Shown piece by piece: positions 35,343-47,303 of a stretch of 64,000 nt of DNA; position 1 is the first letter of the stretch, and the number at the start of each line of letters is the position of its first letter. The notes below the pieces were generated by a model. That model worked only from the letters and a program-made list of their open reading frames with translations, did no database searches and had not been told where the DNA came from. This DNA comes from Glandiceps talaboti (lineage: Eukaryota > Hemichordata > Enteropneusta > Spengelidae). The DNA is taken from the NCBI RefSeq assembly GCF_964340395.1, contig NC_135562.1, forward strand, positions 23,468,173 through 23,532,172, read 5' to 3'. The position numbers and the translations under genes were made by a program.

Positions 35343-36699
35343 CATATCCTAGATGTATTGTAAACATAGATGTTGACTTTTATAAAGATACTGCATTGTA
35401 AGCTGAAAAGTTTAATTTTTTTAATTATCCCCTGAAGGTGTGCTTACTGTAACAATGGCCTCTGTCCTGCTGTCCGTCTGTATGTGCATCCATTTGTCTG
35501 TCCATAATATGTCAGTTTTCAGACATGCAACATCCAATTTCTTTTAAACCTGACACAAAGGTGACATATCATGTGGGACATATATGCACATAAATTTGTT
35601 TTTGATATAGTATGCAAATTTGACTGAATGGCGGCCTTAGTTGTAGTTACAATCAGTATTTACTGCATAATCCAAAAACTGTAACACACACACCCCATTC
35701 AAATTTCTTTCCCTATATTATCAGATACAAGCTATCTTTTAAGACCTTGACCTGTGACCTTGACCTTGAGGGCTAATAATCAAAATCAAGCCAATTCCAG
35801 CCTATCACAGACACATTGTAGTATTTACATATTGTCAATTTCTTTTAAATCATGTTTAGAAGTAATATTGAAGAAAAGAAGTATATATGTACTCACATAG
35901 ATTTTACTAAATAGCAGCCATATTTGTAGTAAAAAATCACTATAAAAATAATTCAAAAACTTCAGTACATTGACTCTATTCAAGTGTCTAACCCCATGTA
36001 ATCACATGCAAGCTTTCTTGTATGAGTGACCTTTGACCTTTACCTTGACCTATAGAGTAGATCATCAAAATTAAACTCTTACTTACATATTGCAGACACT
36101 TTGTTGCAAATATGATCTTTGAGATCATGTCTATTGATAATACAGAATCAGATAAACATACACTAACACATACATTATTTTTGGTGTTCATATCACTTTT
36201 TACTCAATGGCAGTCGTTTTTGTAGTGAGCAATCATGATTTACAACATTAACTCAAAAACATTAATACATGGAGACTACATTCAAGTGTGACTCAATCTG
36301 ATCTTCAGGGTAAATTATCAAAATTCAGCAATTTCCTGCATTATATCAGACTCTTTGTTGTATTTATTTGTCGCTACCAATTTCTATTAAATCATGTCGC
36401 CATTCAGTCACATAGAAGTAACGTCTTTGAAGGGACTGCCTTCTATGAAGACTTGTTAAACATAATATTGTAAGCTGAGAAGTTTGAACATTTTATTGGA
36501 TTCAGTCAAACTTTGACATTTGTTACCAGTCATATTGCAGCCAAATAATTGAAATATACTTTGTATTAATTGTACAAGTTTAGATATCGCTTGATTTATT
36601 GTGTTGTTAGCCAAACATACTAATATGTTATATATTATACATATATACTATATATATGCCCAGGTCCAAAAAGTGTACTTAAAACAAGAGTTACCTTAC
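35343..36699. repeat. Dispersed intergenic repeat with tgacctttgacc motifs
   Basis: Degenerate copies of a segment containing tgacctttgacctttacctt or cctgtgaccttgaccttgag followed by atcatcaaaatta-like text lie at about 35750 and 36030; the text around 36300 is weaker. Further copies lie at 37120, 37540 and 37830. No coding content is visible. Confidence 0.6.
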
Positions 36700-36905
36700 A
36701 GGGTTTGAGGTAGTTTTTGACATCATATTTGGTTAAAGTAATAACTGGGCCTTCAAAATACTGATGTTGCCCCTCTGATTCTCTTGCGCAAACTCACAGG
36801 AAGCAGTTTCCATAGTAATGTAACTTTATTTTGAAGGTAAAAAAAACATCATATATCGGGCTCCAGAAGTGCTGTAATCATAATTAAAGTATGTGTATAT
36901 ATGTT
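36700..36905 (+). repeat. Dispersed repeat family X, copy 2
   Basis: Matches 19885-20125: tctcttgcgcaaactcacag, gatgttgcccctctg and ttattttgaagg. Confidence 0.75.
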
Positions 36906-36924
36906 TGCAATGTAATGTAATGTA

Positions 36925-36994
36925 TAAATATTAAAGTAATGTCCCCACCAAATACCAAGTCAATCGGTTTTGCGGTTTTTGACTCAGTTGTTCT

Positions 36995-37039
<45 letters not shown>

Positions 37040-37085
37040 TTCACCATGCCTATAGCTCTACGGAACCTCAGTTCAGTTGTGCTAA
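36925..37085 (+). repeat. Dispersed repeat with (CA)n and conserved tail
   Basis: Ends in atgcctatagctctacggaa then cagttcagttgtgctaaa. The same tail occurs at 53060-53105. A (CA)n run at about 36998-37037 lies inside. This is a SINE- or MITE-like unit. Confidence 0.65.
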
Positions 37086-37180
37086 AAAGTGAAACAATTG
37101 TGGTGACATTGTAATTAGACAATGACCTTGACCTTGAATGGTAAAGATCATGTGATAAGTGAGTTTCCCGTCCCCTAAAA

Positions 37181-37225
<45 letters not shown>

Positions 37226-37989
37226 TTTCATCATATCTGTAGCACTTTGGGACCACAAGATATTTGGTACTTTCATATTTTGGTGATCTTGATACCAGTT
37301 GTCCTGGTAACATAAGTTTGTAAAAAAAAGCAGCTCAACATATGCCTTTGCTGTATCTTTGTGATCTTGATATCAGTTGTCATGGTAACAAAAGTTTGTA
37401 ATAAAAGCAACTCTGCATATGCCTTTGCTGTATTTTTCCTGAAAGACAGTGATTTTCAACTGTAAAGATCTCAGTTGTCTTATGCTAGCTATAGAAAAAA
37501 TTCAGATAGTGTTTTAATAAAAACAAAAAATTAAGATGACCTTGAATTTGACAATGACCTTGACCTTGGATCGAAAAGATCATGTAAACAGTGAATTGCT
37601 TAGTCCAGAAACCACTCTATACAAACACTTTCAGATTAGTATATTAACACTGTGGTATAATTGGGGATATTGACAGCAGTTCTCTTGGCAACAAAGTTTT
37701 GCTACAAAGCAACATCATATATACTTTTTTCAAGTTTTTCTGTTTGGCTATTTTCTGACTGACTTGCAGCTTTACCAGTTATATCTGATGGGAGTATACA
37801 GAAAGGTTTATGTTTAAACAAATTAAGATGACCTTGAATTTTGACAATGACTTTAAGCTTGAATCGAAAGGTCATGTGATCATTTAGTTCCCTGTCCCCC
37901 TCAAATATATATACACATACTTTAATTATTATTATAGCATTTCTGGGGCACGAGATATAACATATTTAATTTTTAGCTTTCTTCAAAAT
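37086..37989. repeat. Dispersed gaccttgaccttg repeats and a (TA)n microsatellite
   Basis: Three degenerate copies contain gacaatgaccttgaccttg and aagatcatgtga-like text (about 37120, 37545 and 37840). A pure (TA)n run occupies about 37183-37224. No gene. Confidence 0.65.
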
Positions 37990-38042
37990 AATTTCAACTT
38001 TACCATGGAAACCATCTCCTGCGAGTTTGTGCAAGAGAATCC

Positions 38043-38074
<32 letters not shown>

Positions 38075-38180
38075 CATCAGTTTTGTGAAGGCCCAGATGT
38101 TAGTCTAACCAAACATGCTGTCAAAATTTGTACTTCAAGCCAGGCAATTCTTTTTTTAAATTTCAGCCTTGGCAACCTTA
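37990..38180 (-). repeat. Dispersed repeat family X, copy 3, with a 28-bp G run
   Basis: The reverse complement of copies 1 and 2: tggaaaccatctcctgcgag, and the ggcccagatgttagtctaac tract. A run of 28 consecutive G (38043-38070) replaces the short C tract of the other copies. The G run is a likely polymerase-slippage site. Confidence 0.75.
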
Positions 38181-38186
38181 GATGTT

Positions 38187-39282
38187 GAACGTGGACTTCG
38201 TGAATTCAGCCAAACATACTATGTTGTAAGCTTAGATGTTGAACAAGTACTGAATTCAGCCAAATATACTATGTTGTAAGCTTAGATGTTGAACATGAAC
38301 TGAATTCAGCCAAACATACTATGTTGTAAGCTTAGATGTTGAACATGAACTGCATTCAGCCAAACAAACTATGTTGTATGTAAGCTTAGATGTTGAACAT
38401 GGACTGAATTCAGCCAAACATACTATGTTGTAAGCTTAGATGTTGAACATGGACTGAATTCAGCCAAACATACTATGTTGTAAGCTTAGATGTTGAACAT
38501 GAACTGCATTCAGCCAAACATACTATGTTGTATGTAAGCTTAGATGTTGAACATGAACTGCATTCAGCCAAACATACAATGTTGTAAGCTTAGATGTTGA
38601 ACATGAACTGCATTCAGCCAAACATACTATGTTGTAAGCTTAGATGTTGAACATGGACTGAATTCAGCCAAACATACTAAAGTTTAGATGTTGAACATGA
38701 ACTGCATTCAGCCAAACATACTAAAGCTTAGATGTTGAACATGAACTGAATTCAGGGTAAACATACTAAAGCTTAGATGTTGAACATGAACTGCATTCAG
38801 CCAAACATACTATGTTGTAAGCTTAGATGTTGAACATGGACTGAATTCAGCCAAACATACTAAAGTTTAGATGTTGAACATGAACTGCATTCAGCCAAAC
38901 ATACTAAAGCTTAGATGTTGAACATGAACTGCATTCAGCCAAACATACTAAAGTTTAGATGTTGAACATGAACTGCATTCAGCCAAACATACTAAAGCTT
39001 AGATGTTGAACATGAACTGCATTCAGCCAAACATACTAAAGCTTAGATGTTGAACATGAACTGCATTCAGCCAAACATACTAAAGTTTAGATGTTGAACA
39101 TGAACTGCATTCAGCCAAACATACTAAAGTTTAGATGTTGAACATGAACTGAATTCAGGGTAAACATACTAAAGCTTATATGTTGCATGAACATGAACTG
39201 AATTCAGCCAACATATACTATGTTGTAAGCTTAGATGTTGAACTTGAACTGAATTCAGCCAAACATACTATGTTGTAAGCCA
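38187..39282. repeat. 50/44-bp minisatellite array
   Basis: Units contain cttagatgttgaacatgaac and tgcattcagccaaacatact. Long units (50 bp) add atgttgtaag; short units (44 bp) read taaag instead. The two classes cluster, with short units mainly at 38680-39180. Confidence 0.95.
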
Positions 39283-39716
39283 ATAGAGGTGTGAGGTGAA
39301 TGCACTCATATTGTGCATATTGACATATTTACCATTTGTATTACTCAATGTTGCTATTTGCAGTCTTCTTAAAGTTAAACATTTATACTGTGTATTTTTG
39401 TAGTGGGATAGCTTTTATTACTTCCAATCAATCAATCAAGTGTGATTTATTGACGCATTCAGTGAAATCAGATTTCCCAATTTTATTCATGTATTGATAC
39501 TCTAAAGGTGACCCAGTTCTAGACTAGGTGTTAATTTTTTTAACGATGTACAGCATTAGTACTGGTTAAATCATACAATGGCAGACAAGTGTTTACTCTA
39601 CAAATGACAAATCCACACATTTTATTGACTGTATCACTCAAGCTGTTACACCCAGTTTCCCAAAGTTTAGCAAAAAACAAAGTATCCTAAATCAGTATAT
39701 TATGTAAGATAATTTA
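39283..39716. other. Spacer between two arrays
   Basis: Unique sequence with a short (ATCA)n run at 39424-39440. No gene is seen. Confidence 0.4.
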
Positions 39717-42455
39717 CAGTAGAATAATTACAATAGCTATACTAACTGGACTTACAGTAGAGTAATTACAATCTATAGCTATACTAACTGGACTTACAGT
39801 AGAGTAATTACAATAGCTATACTACTGGACTTACCGTAGAGTAATTACAATAGCTATACTACTGGACTTACAGTAGAGTAATTACAATCTATAGCTATAC
39901 TACTGGACTTACAGTAGAGTAATTACAATAGCTATACTACTGGACTTACAGTAGAGTAATTACAATCTATAGCTATACTACTGGACTTACAGTAGAGTAA
40001 TTACAATAGCTATACTACTGGACTTACAGTAGAGTAATTACAATCTATAGCTATACTACTGGACTTACAGTAGAGTAATTACAATAGCTATACTACTGGA
40101 CTTACAGTAGAGTAATTACAATAGCTATACTAACTGGACTTACAGTAGAGTAATTACAATAGCTATACTAACTGGACTTACAGTAGAGTAATTACAATCT
40201 ATAGCTATACTACTGGACTTACAGTAGAGTAATTACAATCTATAGCTATACTACTGGACTTACAGTACAGTAATTACAATAGCTATACTAACTGGACTTA
40301 CAGTAGAGTAATTACAATAGCTATACTACTGGACTTACAGTACAGTAATTACAATAGCTATACTAACTGGACTTACAGTAGAGTAATTACAATAGCTATA
40401 CTACTGGACTTACAGTACAGTAATTACAATAGCTATACTAACTGGACTTACAGTAGAGTAATTACAATAGCTATACTACTGGACTTACAGTAGAGTAATT
40501 ACAATAGCTATACTACTGGACTTACAGTAGAGTAATTACAATCTATAGCTATACTAACTGGACTTACAGTAGAGTAATTACAATCTATAGCTATACTACT
40601 GGACTTACAGTAGAGTAATTACAATCTATAGCTATACTACTGGACTTACAGTAGAGTAATTACAATAGCTATACTAACTGGACTTACAGTAGAGTAATTA
40701 CAATCTATAGCTATACTAACTGGACTTACAGTAGAGTAATTACAATCTATAGCTATACTACTGGACTTACAGTAGAGTAATTACAATAGCTATACTACTG
40801 GACTTACAGTAGAGTAATTACAATAGCTATACTACTGGACTTACAGTAGAGTAATTACAATAGCTATACTACTGGACTTACAGTAGAGTAATTACAATCT
40901 ATAGCTATACTAACTGGACTTACAGTAGAGTAATTACAATCTATAGCTATACTACTGGACTTACAGTAGAGTAATTACAATAGCTATACTACTGGACTTA
41001 CAGTAGAGTAATTACAATCTATAGCTATACTACTGGACTTACAGTAGAGTAATTACAATAGCTATACTACTGGACTTACAGTAGAGTAATTACAATCTAT
41101 AGCTATACTAACTGGACTTACAGTAGAGTAATTACAATCTATAGCTATACTAACTGGACTTACAGTAGAGTAATTACAATCTATAGCTATACTAACTGGA
41201 CTTACAGTAGAGTAATTACAATAGCTATACTAACTGGACTTACAGTAGAGTAATTACAATAGCTATACTAACTGGACTTACAGTAGAGTAATTACAATCT
41301 ATAGCTATACTACTGGACTTACAGTAGAGTAATTACAATAGCTATACTAACTGGACTTACAGTAGAGTAATTACAATCTATAGCTATACTAACTGGACTT
41401 ACAGTAGAGTAATTACAATCTATAGCTATACTACTGGACTTACAGTAGAGTAATTACAATAGCTATACTACTGGACTTACAGTAGAGTAATTACAATAGC
41501 TATACTACTGGACTTACAGTAGAGTAATTACAATCTATAGCTATACTACTGGACTTACAGTAGAGTAATTACAATAGCTATACTACTGGACTTACAGTAG
41601 AGTAATTACAATCTATAGCTATACTAACTGGACTTACAGTAGAGTAATTACAATCTATAGCTATACTACTGGACTTACAGTAGAGTAATTACAATAGCTA
41701 TACTACTGGACTTACAGTAGAGTAATTACAATCTATAGCTATACTACTGGACTTACAGTAGAGTAATTACAATAGCTATACTACTGGACTTACAGTAGAG
41801 TAATTACAATCTATAGCTATACTAACTGGACTTACAGTAGAGTAATTACAATCTATAGCTATACTAACTGGACTTACAGTAGAGTAATTACAATCTATAG
41901 CTATACTAACTGGACTTACAGTAGAGTAATTACAATAGCTATACTAACTGGACTTACAGTAAAGTAATTACAATAGCTATACTAACTGGACTTACAGTAG
42001 AGTAATTACAATCTATAGCTATACTACTGGACTTACAGTAGAGTAATTACAATAGCTATACTAACTGGACTTACAGTAGAGTAATTACAATCTATAGCTA
42101 TACTAACTGGACTTACAGTAGAGTAATTACAATCTATAGCTATACTACTGGACTTACAGTAGAGTAATTACAATAGCTATACTACTGGACTTACAGTAGA
42201 GTAATTACAATAGCTATACTACTGGACTTACAGTAGAGTAATTACAATCTATAGCTATACTACTGGACTTACAGTAGAGTAATTACAATAGCTATACTAC
42301 TGGACTTACAGTAGAGTAATTACAATCTATAGCTATACTACTGGACTTACAGTAGAGTAATTACAATCTATAGCTATACTACTGGACTTACAGTACAGTA
42401 ATTACAATATATAGCTATACTACTGGACTTACAGTACAGTAATTACAATCTATAA
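39717..42455. repeat. 37-42-bp minisatellite array with 714-bp block duplication
   Basis: Units contain ggacttacagtagagtaatt, then acaatagctatactac. Two binary variants (ctat insertion present or absent; ctactgg versus ctaactgg) give lengths of 37, 38, 41 and 42. The order of variants from about 40921 to 41280 is repeated 714 bp downstream (about 41635-41995; anchor agctatactaactgg at 41101 and 41815). Confidence 0.95.
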
Positions 42456-42891
42456 AGACTTGTTACAATGTATACAGCAATGATATTGTGTACGGTTGAC
42501 AATAAATTTGGCATTGAAAATGCTGGTTATAACTTATAGCAGGATTTCTAGTCTGCTATGTTTGTTTACAAGGGGAAGTGTTTACAAGATCACGTGGTAC
42601 ATCAAGCAAAAATACGGCTATTGGTGAAAAATAGGACTGCATATCTGCAGGGCATTCGACCAATCAGAATGTGAGATTGATGACAGGTGACATATAAGTG
42701 CATGTACATGTATACACTATGACCACATTAGAACAATTTAATTAGATTTGTAATGTCAGCCATTGTTTGATGCTTTGATAGAAATAAAGTTACAGCATAC
42801 TTTGTGAATTATGTTATTTATTTGTTTCTGTTCACTCATTAATACTTTTAAATAATATTTTTATCATTTGGAAATCAAAATCTCAAATTTA
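42456..42891. other. Spacer without recognised gene
   Basis: About 435 bp of unique AT-rich sequence. No ORF or repeat of note. Confidence 0.4.
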
Positions 42892-43350
42892 GCTCCAATA
42901 ATCAATCTTTATTTCATAACAACATGCCATAGCAAGCATGGTAAAGCATACAAGCATAACATACATAAATAAAGTGAATACAATACAGCCATTTAGCCAA
43001 CTGTTGGAGGACTAAATGTTAATACATCAACAGGAAATTTTCCAAGAGGAAGTTTATCATCAGAGGTCAAAATATGCAAAAATTTACTTTTGTCATTTTA
43101 AGATATGAAAATTCTATAATGACAAAGACGAAAAAAGTGCATTTCTTTCATTTGTATGAGAGCAAAGAATTGAAATGATGAAATTCATCTACTATATTTT
43201 GACAAAATTTACAGAATCTTTCATCTACAGGAATCTTAGGAATAGACCGTCTACCCAACTCAATTTGAATAATATAATCCGAAATTCTAAATTTAGTCAC
43301 TAGTTTTCTACAAACAGGATTTTTAATTTCTGATACAGGCCCAATACACA
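42892..43350 (-). pseudogene. LINE 3'-end remnant
   Basis: On the minus strand, RFCKFCQNIVDEFHHF (about 43217-43170) matches the cysteine/histidine knuckle NCPHCNKDVEDEFHF of the LINE at 17.3 kb, then a frameshift follows. The 3' UTR runs to tatgaaataaagatt, whose complement lies near 42900. It belongs to the same broad LINE type as 14.3-17.6 kb but is a diverged copy. Confidence 0.65.
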
Positions 43351-43734
43351 TTGGTGTCCAATGCACACAGTCCCAATACACCTCGAAGTCCAGTACACAC
43401 AAGTAAAAGCATTGCTATCATTTATAACTTTTCAGTTTTTCCTGTCTCAAACTCTTCAGCATATCCGGTAGTTGATATCATCATCTGGAGCCATAAGTCA
43501 CTTCCTCTTTCCCATAGTTAAAACTACTAGTATATTTGAAAGCCTGTCATATATACAAGTCCAGTATATCTGAGAGAATCATAACATCATTACTCATGAA
43601 TATTTATTACTAATGGTGATGCCCAACATGATTTTGTTAAATACTGTAGTACCCAAACGAACTTAGTAACTTATGTTGATTTTCTTTCTGATGAAGAAAA
43701 TCTGATCAGAAAGCTACAAGTAGATTCAGTATAA

Positions 43735-44045
43735 TAGTAATAGTAACACGATAGTTCATCACACTGTCTGATGTCAAGAGGTAGACTGTTCCATAAGACT
43801 GCTGCAGCATTGGAGAAAGCATGATTCCCATTCGATGATTTTACCAGATTAATTTTGACAAGTAGCTTGGACTTAGAGCGTAGATTACGACTGTATTCAT
43901 AAAACTTCAGAAGCTGGGATATGTATGGTGGAGCCGTGTCATGTAGTGTTTTATATGCAATCAGAAGTACCTTGAATTCAATCCATTCAGATATTGGAAG
44001 CCAGTGGAGGTTTTGAAGAACTCCAGTAATGTGGTCATACTTAAG
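43735..44045 (-). pseudogene. CR1/L2-like LINE C-terminal remnant
   Basis: The minus strand translates as HITGVLQNLHWLPISEWIEF, then VLLIAYKTLHDTAPPYI and AAAVLWNSLPLDIRQ. This is the conserved C-terminal tail of CR1/L2-type LINE ORF2 (compare HWLPVRQRIAYKILLVTYK in the LINE near 51.4 kb). It is open over about 100 codons without an obvious lesion, but has no reverse transcriptase core. Confidence 0.75.
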
Positions 44046-44073
44046 GTAAGGTACGAGAGGTATTAAAAGGGGG

Positions 44074-44132
44074 ATGTCTGTGTGTGTGTCTGTCTGTCTG
44101 TCTGTCCGTTCGTCTGTGTGTGTGTCTGTGTC
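44074..44132. repeat. GT/GTCT microsatellite
   Basis: tgtgtgtgtctgtctgtctg and related simple sequence. It marks the left part of the following repeat complex. Confidence 0.85.
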
Positions 44133-44283
44133 ATCATTTTTCTTAAAAACAGCTGGCTAAAATACAATGAAATTTGCTACACATATGCTAATGGCAAGAA
44201 CTGATTAGATTTTGGTAAACATCCAATGAACATTGCATACTTCAAATTCAATACAAGTCATTGAGAATGACATAGTCCCCGCT

Positions 44284-45230
44284 ATGATTGGGTTTTAAGG
44301 AATTATCACTACTCTGGTCATGCAACAACAAACGGACTTAGATATGTTGTGTCTGCTTGTTGGACATGGAACATGCCTACAACAATAAAGGATTGGTCGG
44401 GTATGGGGGATCATATCACGATGAAAATGGATATGCACATGTATGTCATAGAACACTGTTCTAATACCAACTTTGAATGTGATCTGTTCAAGCATGTCTG
44501 AGTTGTGGCTTTGGACATTGAAAAATCGCAAACAAAATGGCTGCCAGGTGGCCATATTGGATCGTATTACAACAACAATGAATATGCACATGTATGTCAT
44601 AGAACACTGTCCTAATTCCAACTTTGAATGAGATCTGTTCAAGCATGTCTGAGTTATGGGTTTGGACATGGAAAATTCACAAACAAAATGGCTGCCAGGC
44701 AGCCATATTGGATCGTATCACGACGAAAATGAATATGCACATGTATGTTATAGAACACTGTCCTAATACCAACTTTGAATGAGATCTGTTCAAGCATGTC
44801 TGAGTTATGGCTTTGGACATGGAAAATTCACAAACAAAATGGCTGCCAGGCAGCCATATTGGATCGTATCACGACGAAAATGGATATGCACATGTATGTT
44901 ATAGAACACTGTCCTAATACCAACTTTGAATGAGATCTGTTCAAGCATGTCTGAGTTATGGCTTTGGACATAGAAAAATTGCAAACAAAATGGCTGCCAG
45001 GCGGCCATATTGGATCGTATCATGACAACAATAAATATGCACATGTATGTCATAGAACACTGTCCTAATACCAACTTTGAATGAGATCTGTTCAAGCATG
45101 TCTGAGTTATGGCTTTAGACAGGGAAAATTTGCAAACAAAATGGCTGCTAGGCGGCCATATTGGATCGTATCATGAAACAAATTGACGTGCATATGTATG
45201 CCATTGTATGTTGCCCCTGTACCAAGTTTG
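44284..45230. repeat. 151-bp tandem repeat, about six copies
   Basis: The landmark gcacatgtatgt recurs at about 44435, 44585, 44737, 44888 and 45039, with a diverged copy at 45190, a 150-152-bp period. Each unit has caaacaaaatggctgcca followed by ggccatattggatcgtatc. ORFs of about 90-124 codons on the minus strand are translations of this repeat. Confidence 0.9.
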
Positions 45231-45345
45231 AAAAAAATCGGTCCAGGCATCTCCAAGAAACGGCTGTGGACGGACGGACGGACGCATGGACAGACGGAAC
45301 CCAATCCATAAGTCCCCGTCCCGGACTTCGTCCGGCGGGGACAAA
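45215..45345 (+). repeat. Dispersed repeat tail ending in a stable hairpin
   Basis: cggacggacggacg simple sequence is followed at 45312-45342 by gtccccgtcccggac-ttc-gtccggcggggac, a strong stem with a 3-base loop. This may be the 3' end of the preceding repeat complex. Confidence 0.7.
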
Positions 45346-45399
45346 TTTTAGGACATACGTTAACCAAATCTAAGTGCATATGTTCTATAAAGATTGTTG

Positions 45400-45860
45400 A
45401 TGTAGATTGCAGTTTTAATAAATAATTTGCATAATTAATGACATTTGTTAATTCTGCTTTATCTTAAAAGAATGCAAGCTTCAAGAAGAATTTGGTACAT
45501 ATACTAAACATAATGTGCACAAGTTTGTTGACATAGCCTTTACTTTTAATGAGTATTTTGAATAATTAATGATCTTCAGTAATTAAGCTATATCTTTGGA
45601 ATGCACATTTCAAATTCCATATAATTTGGCACATACACATCAACCAGGACAAAACACACATCCCCTAATGCCTGTTGATATAGTTTTTAATTCTATGACT
45701 AATTTGCATAATTAATGATTTTCTGTAATTTTGTATATGTATTAATGGTCGATGGTAAAGAAGTGCATGTGTCATTTAAAGCTTGATGTTGTAACTTATA
45801 AACTAAATGGTTAATTTGCATAATCAATGTTTTTTTTAACAATTAGGCAATATGTTAACT
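45400..45860. repeat. Degenerate 115-145-bp repeats
   Basis: tttgcataattaatgat-like text recurs at about 45427, 45557, 45702 and 45817, surrounded by weakly similar sequence. An old, decayed tandem family. Confidence 0.55.
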
Positions 45861-45899
45861 TATGCTAATGAGTTGCGCTGTGAGGCTGCACTCAACCTG

Positions 45900-47303
45900 C
45901 TCTCCTGATCTTGCTTAAAATTTTACCCGTTTTTGAGAACTTTCCGTGAAATCACTGTTCTTATTAGTTTTATGAATATCCTGTGATACCTTTGGACCTA
46001 TCAGAAGAAGTCTTTTTGAAGTTTAGTTGATAGTTTGCTGCAGATTTACTTGCTGGATTTTGTTGTTGCTGCCCTGGAAAGTCTTCTGCTGACCTTACAC
46101 CTGGTAAGTATGGCTTCATTAATATACACAAGAGCTGCCTTAATTAGTATCAATAATGGAGTACTCAACAATCATGCATTGTCTAGAGTTAACTTCAACA
46201 CCTGGAATCAGCTGAAGACACTTAATATATGCAGGACGTGGCCAACCAAAAGAGGATGTGCCAGTGGAACAAAAAAGAAACAACTTCTTCCTGTAATGAT
46301 CACTCATCAGACCGAAGTGATTACAAATGCAAAGATGGAACAGAATAACAACATACACCAAAACAAAAGCAACCTGATGAACATTTCACTGCTGAAAGGG
46401 ACAAATCATCACCCCAGGACCATCTCATTTGCATTATGGAATGCACAAGCCATGAAGTCAAAGATAACATCACTATGTGACTTTGTAACTGAAAAACAAC
46501 TTGATGTTATTTCTATAACAGAGACCTGGCTAACTGGTAACTCTGGTGATAATCACGCCATCTCTGAACTCAGAAGTACCCTACCTGATCATAATTTATA
46601 TCACGTACCTTGCAAAAGTAAAGGTGGTGGAGTTGGTGTCCTATTACGAAAGGCATTCAGTGTCAAAGTTAATAAATCATCAACTCAGTATAACTCATTT
46701 GAACATACTGATCTTACAATTAGCTCAATGTCTACCACAGTACGCCTGATCACACTATACCGCCCACCCCATCAAAGAAGAACAAGTTGACAACATCAAT
46801 GTTCCTTTATAGCCAATTCTCCTCCCTGATTGAAACATTAACAACTGCTCCTGGCTACCTACTTATTGCGGGTGACTTTAACTTTCACATAGATGATGTA
46901 ACAAATCGTGAGGCATCACACTTCCTTGAGCTACTTGAATCCTCCAACCTTCAACAACATACTACAGAAACCACACATCGTTGTGGGCACACTCTTGATT
47001 TGATCATCTCACGCCAAACAGATAACCTCGTCTCAAGTACTACTATTCACAGAGGTCTTCCATCTGATCATGATGCTGTGAGTTGTAATCTTGCTGTACC
47101 TCATGTAAAGTCAACAAGGCGCAAAGTTTGTTATCGTAATTTCAAGAGCATCAACATGGCAGAAATGCGCAAAGACATCCAAGCATCACCTCTTGTCACA
47201 AGCCACACTTCCGATCTGACTACTATCATAAATCAATACAACACAACCTTGCACCAATATATTAATCACCATGCCCCAGAGAAGACTCGCACCATCACTT
47301 TAA
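45900..47303 (+). pseudogene. CR1/L2-like LINE, 5' part and endonuclease domain
   Basis: The ORF from 46035 has about 130 residues of uncertain leader. The APE endonuclease follows: ALWNAQAMKSKITSLCDF, then SITETWLTG. A single-base deletion near 46770 shifts frame at the YRPP motif, after which IAGDFNFHIDD and LPSDHDAVS follow. The ORF is cut at TTAA (47300-47303) by a foldback insertion, and the same reading frame resumes at 49716. The start of the element is not defined and is placed near 45900 by context. The downstream half is at 49716-51840. Confidence 0.85.

Noticed and set aside
36998-37224. CA and TA runs as possible regulatory DNA
   Set aside because: Plain microsatellites with no motif beyond the dinucleotide.
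44295-45379. Minus-strand ORFs of 90-124 codons
   Set aside because: They repeat with the 151-bp period and have no independent coding signal.
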